Below are positions 61,874 through 64,000 of a stretch of DNA of 64,000 bases, piece by piece. Below the pieces are notes generated by a model. That model was not told the origin of the DNA, did not search any database, and saw nothing but the letters and a program-made list of their open reading frames with translations. Location of the stretch: the NCBI GenBank assembly GCA_903877645.1, contig CAIRES010000048.1, positions 1 through 64,000 of the forward strand, in the 5' to 3' direction. Positions within the stretch are counted from its first letter, which is position 1. Each line of letters begins with the position of its first letter. Position numbers and translations under genes: made by a program. Source of the DNA: an uncultured Bacteroidota bacterium. GTDB lineage: Bacteria; Bacteroidota; Bacteroidia; Chitinophagales; Chitinophagaceae.

Positions 61874-63265
61874 TCATGGTCGGGCAACGATCACTTTGTT
61901 TACACATGACCCTCTACCGGAAGAAAGGTATACAAAATAGATCCCCGGGTGATAAGCAGAAACATCGATCCGGGTCTGATCCATATAAAAATAGCTGTGA
62001 AAAACTTTCTGCCCGGTAATGTCGAAGATCGTCACTTCGTTCGGCTCACTATTACCGGGTATGCCATTCGTGGCCAAGCTGATATTGAATACATCGGCGG
62101 AAGGATTTGGGAAAATGGCAACACCTTTTGTTTGTATTGTTTCCACAGAGGTGGTGGCAATAACCGGGCAATAGGCGCTATCGGTAACCATGCGCACACG
62201 ATGATTGTAGAAATCGGCGATGTATATATTGCCTGCCCCGTCCACCGCCACTCCTTCAGGGTAGTTGAGTTCAGCATCAGTAGCCGGGCCACAATCGCCG
62301 CTGTACCCGGCAAGGCTATCGCCGGCTACAGTATTAATGATACCCGCGCTGTCTATTTTCCTGATCCGGAAAGAATAGTAATCAGTAAGATAAATATTGC
62401 CGTGCCTGTCCACTGCTACTGCCGATGCATCGTCAATACCCGCTGCCGTTGCGGGGCCGCCATCGCCACTAAACACCGTTGTACCATTGCCTGCTACTGT
62501 AGATATGTTGCCTGCCAGATCTATTTTTCTGATCCTTCTGTTATAAAAATCAGCAACATAAATATTGCCGCTGGTGTCGCACGCGATCCCTTGCGGAAAG
62601 CACAATTTCGATGCAGTAGCCGGACCGCCATCACCTGCAAAACCAGGGGAGCCATTACCGGCAATTGTACTGATGAAGCCGGTTGCGGCAGCTATTTTCC
62701 GCACTGCGCAATTGTCCTGGTCCACGAAGTATACATTGCCGGAACCATCTACAGTGATATCTGCAGGGTGGTAGAGCAAGGCCGCGGTGGCCGGGCCACC
62801 ATCCCCGCTATAGCCTATTGTGCCCGTACCCGCTATCGTTGTAATAATGCCTGATGCGTCCACTTTACGTATCACACAATTATTCTGATCAGCTATGTAT
62901 ACATTCCCATAAACATCAGTTGTCAGCCCCTCAGGCCAATACAATGCAGCATCCGTTGCCGGCCCCATATCGCCGCTATAACCTGTGATGCTGTGGCTGC
63001 TGCCTGCAATAGTGGTGATGATGCCGGATCTACTGACCTTGCGGATACAACTGCCGTTCTGGTCGGTAATAAAAACATTGCCCGCGGTATCTACAGCTAC
63101 CCCTGATGGGGTTTGCAATTCTGCCATGGTTGCGGGGCTACCATCGCCGCTATGCCCTGAAGTGCCATTGCCAGCATACGTTACGATGATCTGTGCATGC
63201 ACCATAGCCGGCAGGAATATGCCTGCGCAAATTGCAAAAAGCAATGATTTCATTGACCCCCCCAT
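61874..63265 (-). CDS. NHL-repeat protein with T9SS type A sorting domain
   Basis: 463 residues (459 from ATG 63253), with signal MKSLLFAICAGIFLPAMVHA/Q. Six or so NHL repeats of the form GVAVDTAGNVFITDQNGSCIRKV and GIITTIAGSS..GYSGDMGPATDAAL follow, then a T9SS type A sorting domain (VAIFPNPSADVFNISL, IFDITGQKVFHSY, PGIYFVYLSS). Two in-frame ATGs are separated by a G7 tract (63257-63263 on the reverse strand). A TAAATTTA box (63270-63277) lies 4 nt before the first, which favours 63265. It is similar in plan to the plus-strand gene at 26932-28260. Confidence 0.9.
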   Translation of the reverse strand: MGGSMKSLLFAICAGIFLPAMVHAQIIVTYAGNGTSGHSGDGSPATMAELQTPSGVAVDTAGNVFITDQNGSCIRKVSRSGIITTIAGSSHSITGYSGDMGPATDAALYWPEGLTTDVYGNVYIADQNNCVIRKVDASGIITTIAGTGTIGYSGDGGPATAALLYHPADITVDGSGNVYFVDQDNCAVRKIAAATGFISTIAGNGSPGFAGDGGPATASKLCFPQGIACDTSGNIYVADFYNRRIRKIDLAGNISTVAGNGTTVFSGDGGPATAAGIDDASAVAVDRHGNIYLTDYYSFRIRKIDSAGIINTVAGDSLAGYSGDCGPATDAELNYPEGVAVDGAGNIYIADFYNHRVRMVTDSAYCPVIATTSVETIQTKGVAIFPNPSADVFNISLATNGIPGNSEPNEVTIFDITGQKVFHSYFYMDQTRIDVSAYHPGIYFVYLSSGRGSCVNKVIVARP

Positions 63266-63327
63266 ATTGTAAATTTACGGAAAACGAGATTCCTGAAAAA
63301 ATACAATAACATTATGTAGGGGATCAA

Positions 63328-64000
63328 CTACCGCAGCAAGGTCAAATTTCCCTGGTGGTGTTCTTTTTGCCCGTCTTTGAAAGTGCCATCTATGGTGTAT
63401 ACATAAACACCTTCCGGCTGGTCTGCGCCATTGTACTTGCCATCCCATCCGCGGCCATCAAGCGAGGTGGATTCAAAGATCATTTCGCCCCAGCGGTTGT
63501 AGATGTGCATACCAAAAGTGATGAGCCCACTCGTCAGGTATTGGCGTGGGAAAAAATAGTCGTTCATCCCGTCCCCGTTTGGCGAGAACACATTGGGTAT
63601 GTTCATGTAGCAATCGTTCACCACATTTATAGTGCTGCTGGCGCTACAGCCCTTTACGGTAATGGTGGCGGTATAGGTGCCGGGTGCATTTACTGTTATT
63701 GCCGGTGTTGTCTGGCCCGTACTCCACAGCCAGGTGGGGTTAAGGTAAGGCGCCGGTTGCAGGTCGGCAAGTGTCAGTATATCGCTGCCTTTGCAGATGC
63801 TCTTATCAGGCCCCAGGTCTATCACCGGTTGCTGCTCTATAGTGATGGTGCCGTAGGCAACAGCATTGGGGCATACCCGGTATTGTGCAGTAGCGCTGAT
63901 GTTGAAAGTGCCAACGGTATCAAAAGCATAACTGATGACCGGGTTCACTCCTTCCACGCTGTCGCCATTACCAAAGTTCCAAAGTATGTCGGTACTTCCG
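63328..64000 (-). CDS. CHU_C-domain T9SS type B protein, cut by window edge
   Basis: Only the C-terminal 224 or so residues are in the window; the frame stays open to the right edge (ILWNFGNGDSVEGVNPVISYAFDTVG, a PKD repeat). After another beta-domain (QPVIDLGPDKSICKGSDILTLADLQ, TWLWSTGQTTPAITVNAPGTYTATI) comes the CHU_C domain NIPNVFSPNGDGMNDYFFP to IYNRWGEMIFESTSLDGRGWDGKYN and GVYVYTIDG, ending HHQGNLTLLR. The last 210 residues closely parallel the C-terminus of the 57996-61586 protein. Confidence 0.9.
   Translation of the reverse strand, partial: GSTDILWNFGNGDSVEGVNPVISYAFDTVGTFNISATAQYRVCPNAVAYGTITIEQQPVIDLGPDKSICKGSDILTLADLQPAPYLNPTWLWSTGQTTPAITVNAPGTYTATITVKGCSASSTINVVNDCYMNIPNVFSPNGDGMNDYFFPRQYLTSGLITFGMHIYNRWGEMIFESTSLDGRGWDGKYNGADQPEGVYVYTIDGTFKDGQKEHHQGNLTLLR

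Overview
The window reads as chromosomal DNA of a Bacteroidota bacterium, most likely a Chitinophagaceae/Sphingobacteriales-type member. The reasons are: many secreted proteins ending in type IX secretion (T9SS) type A sorting domains or the CHU_C gliding-associated (type B) domain; the gliding lipoprotein GldH; a TonB-dependent receptor with a carboxypeptidase-like plug extension; and about two dozen promoters of the Bacteroidota TAnnTTTG (-7) type directly upstream of genes. I recognise no tRNA, rRNA, CRISPR array, intact insertion sequence or replication origin. Only one gene at each edge is cut or probably cut: a cystathionine gamma-synthase-like gene on the left and a CHU_C protein on the right.

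Layout. 0-1.2 kb: trans-sulfuration PLP enzyme. 1.4-5.4 kb: three T9SS cargo genes, two of them tandem paralogues. 5.4-16.5 kb: MoxR ATPase, sensor kinase, gldH, a DUF1016 nuclease, YicC, an EnvC-like amidase activator, a membrane-anchored receiver, a TPR-hybrid kinase and ispE. 16.7-26.2 kb: a small AT-rich membrane gene flanked by a 19-bp direct repeat, an ABC ATPase, a PduO adenosyltransferase, enoyl-CoA hydratase, the B12-binding subunit of an acyl-CoA mutase, glnS, a RES/Xre toxin-antitoxin pair, ridA, tsaB, an ArsR-type regulator and a gamma-carbonic-anhydrase-like protein. 26.9-33.1 kb: an NHL-repeat T9SS protein and a very large T9SS protein broken by one frameshift. 33.5-44.2 kb: envelope genes (L,D-transpeptidase, CtpA-type protease, lipoproteins), the yqeY-cvpA-pabA operon, a PaaG-like isomerase and a TonB-dependent receptor. 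44.5-50.6 kb: an amidohydrolase, then an accessory stretch with two toxin-antitoxin modules, a decayed membrane protein gene, a retropepsin-like protein with an altered active site and a lipoprotein cassette flanked by a 24-bp repeat. 50.8-57.9 kb: an Xre regulator, groESL, peroxiredoxin, a T9SS protein, a LOG-family enzyme, DUF2795, lolD and a thioredoxin-fold protein. 58-64 kb: two CHU_C giants with an NHL protein between them.

Themes. Envelope and secretion genes dominate (GldH, LolD, EnvC, L,D-transpeptidase, CtpA, lipoproteins and at least eight T9SS cargo proteins). The cobalamin adenosyltransferase and the B12-binding mutase subunit, about 2 kb apart, point to adenosylcobalamin-dependent acyl-CoA mutase metabolism.

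The most notable observations are: (i) six genes on both strands whose start codon lies exactly 4 nt after a perfect TAnnTTTG box, suggesting leaderless mRNAs; (ii) two small gene cassettes each flanked by a 19-24 bp direct repeat of the first codons of a neighbouring gene; (iii) a mobile-looking 24-bp palindrome repeated in frame inside a nuclease gene; (iv) paired LytTR-like sites upstream of an NHL gene; and (v) several families of intergenic palindromes.
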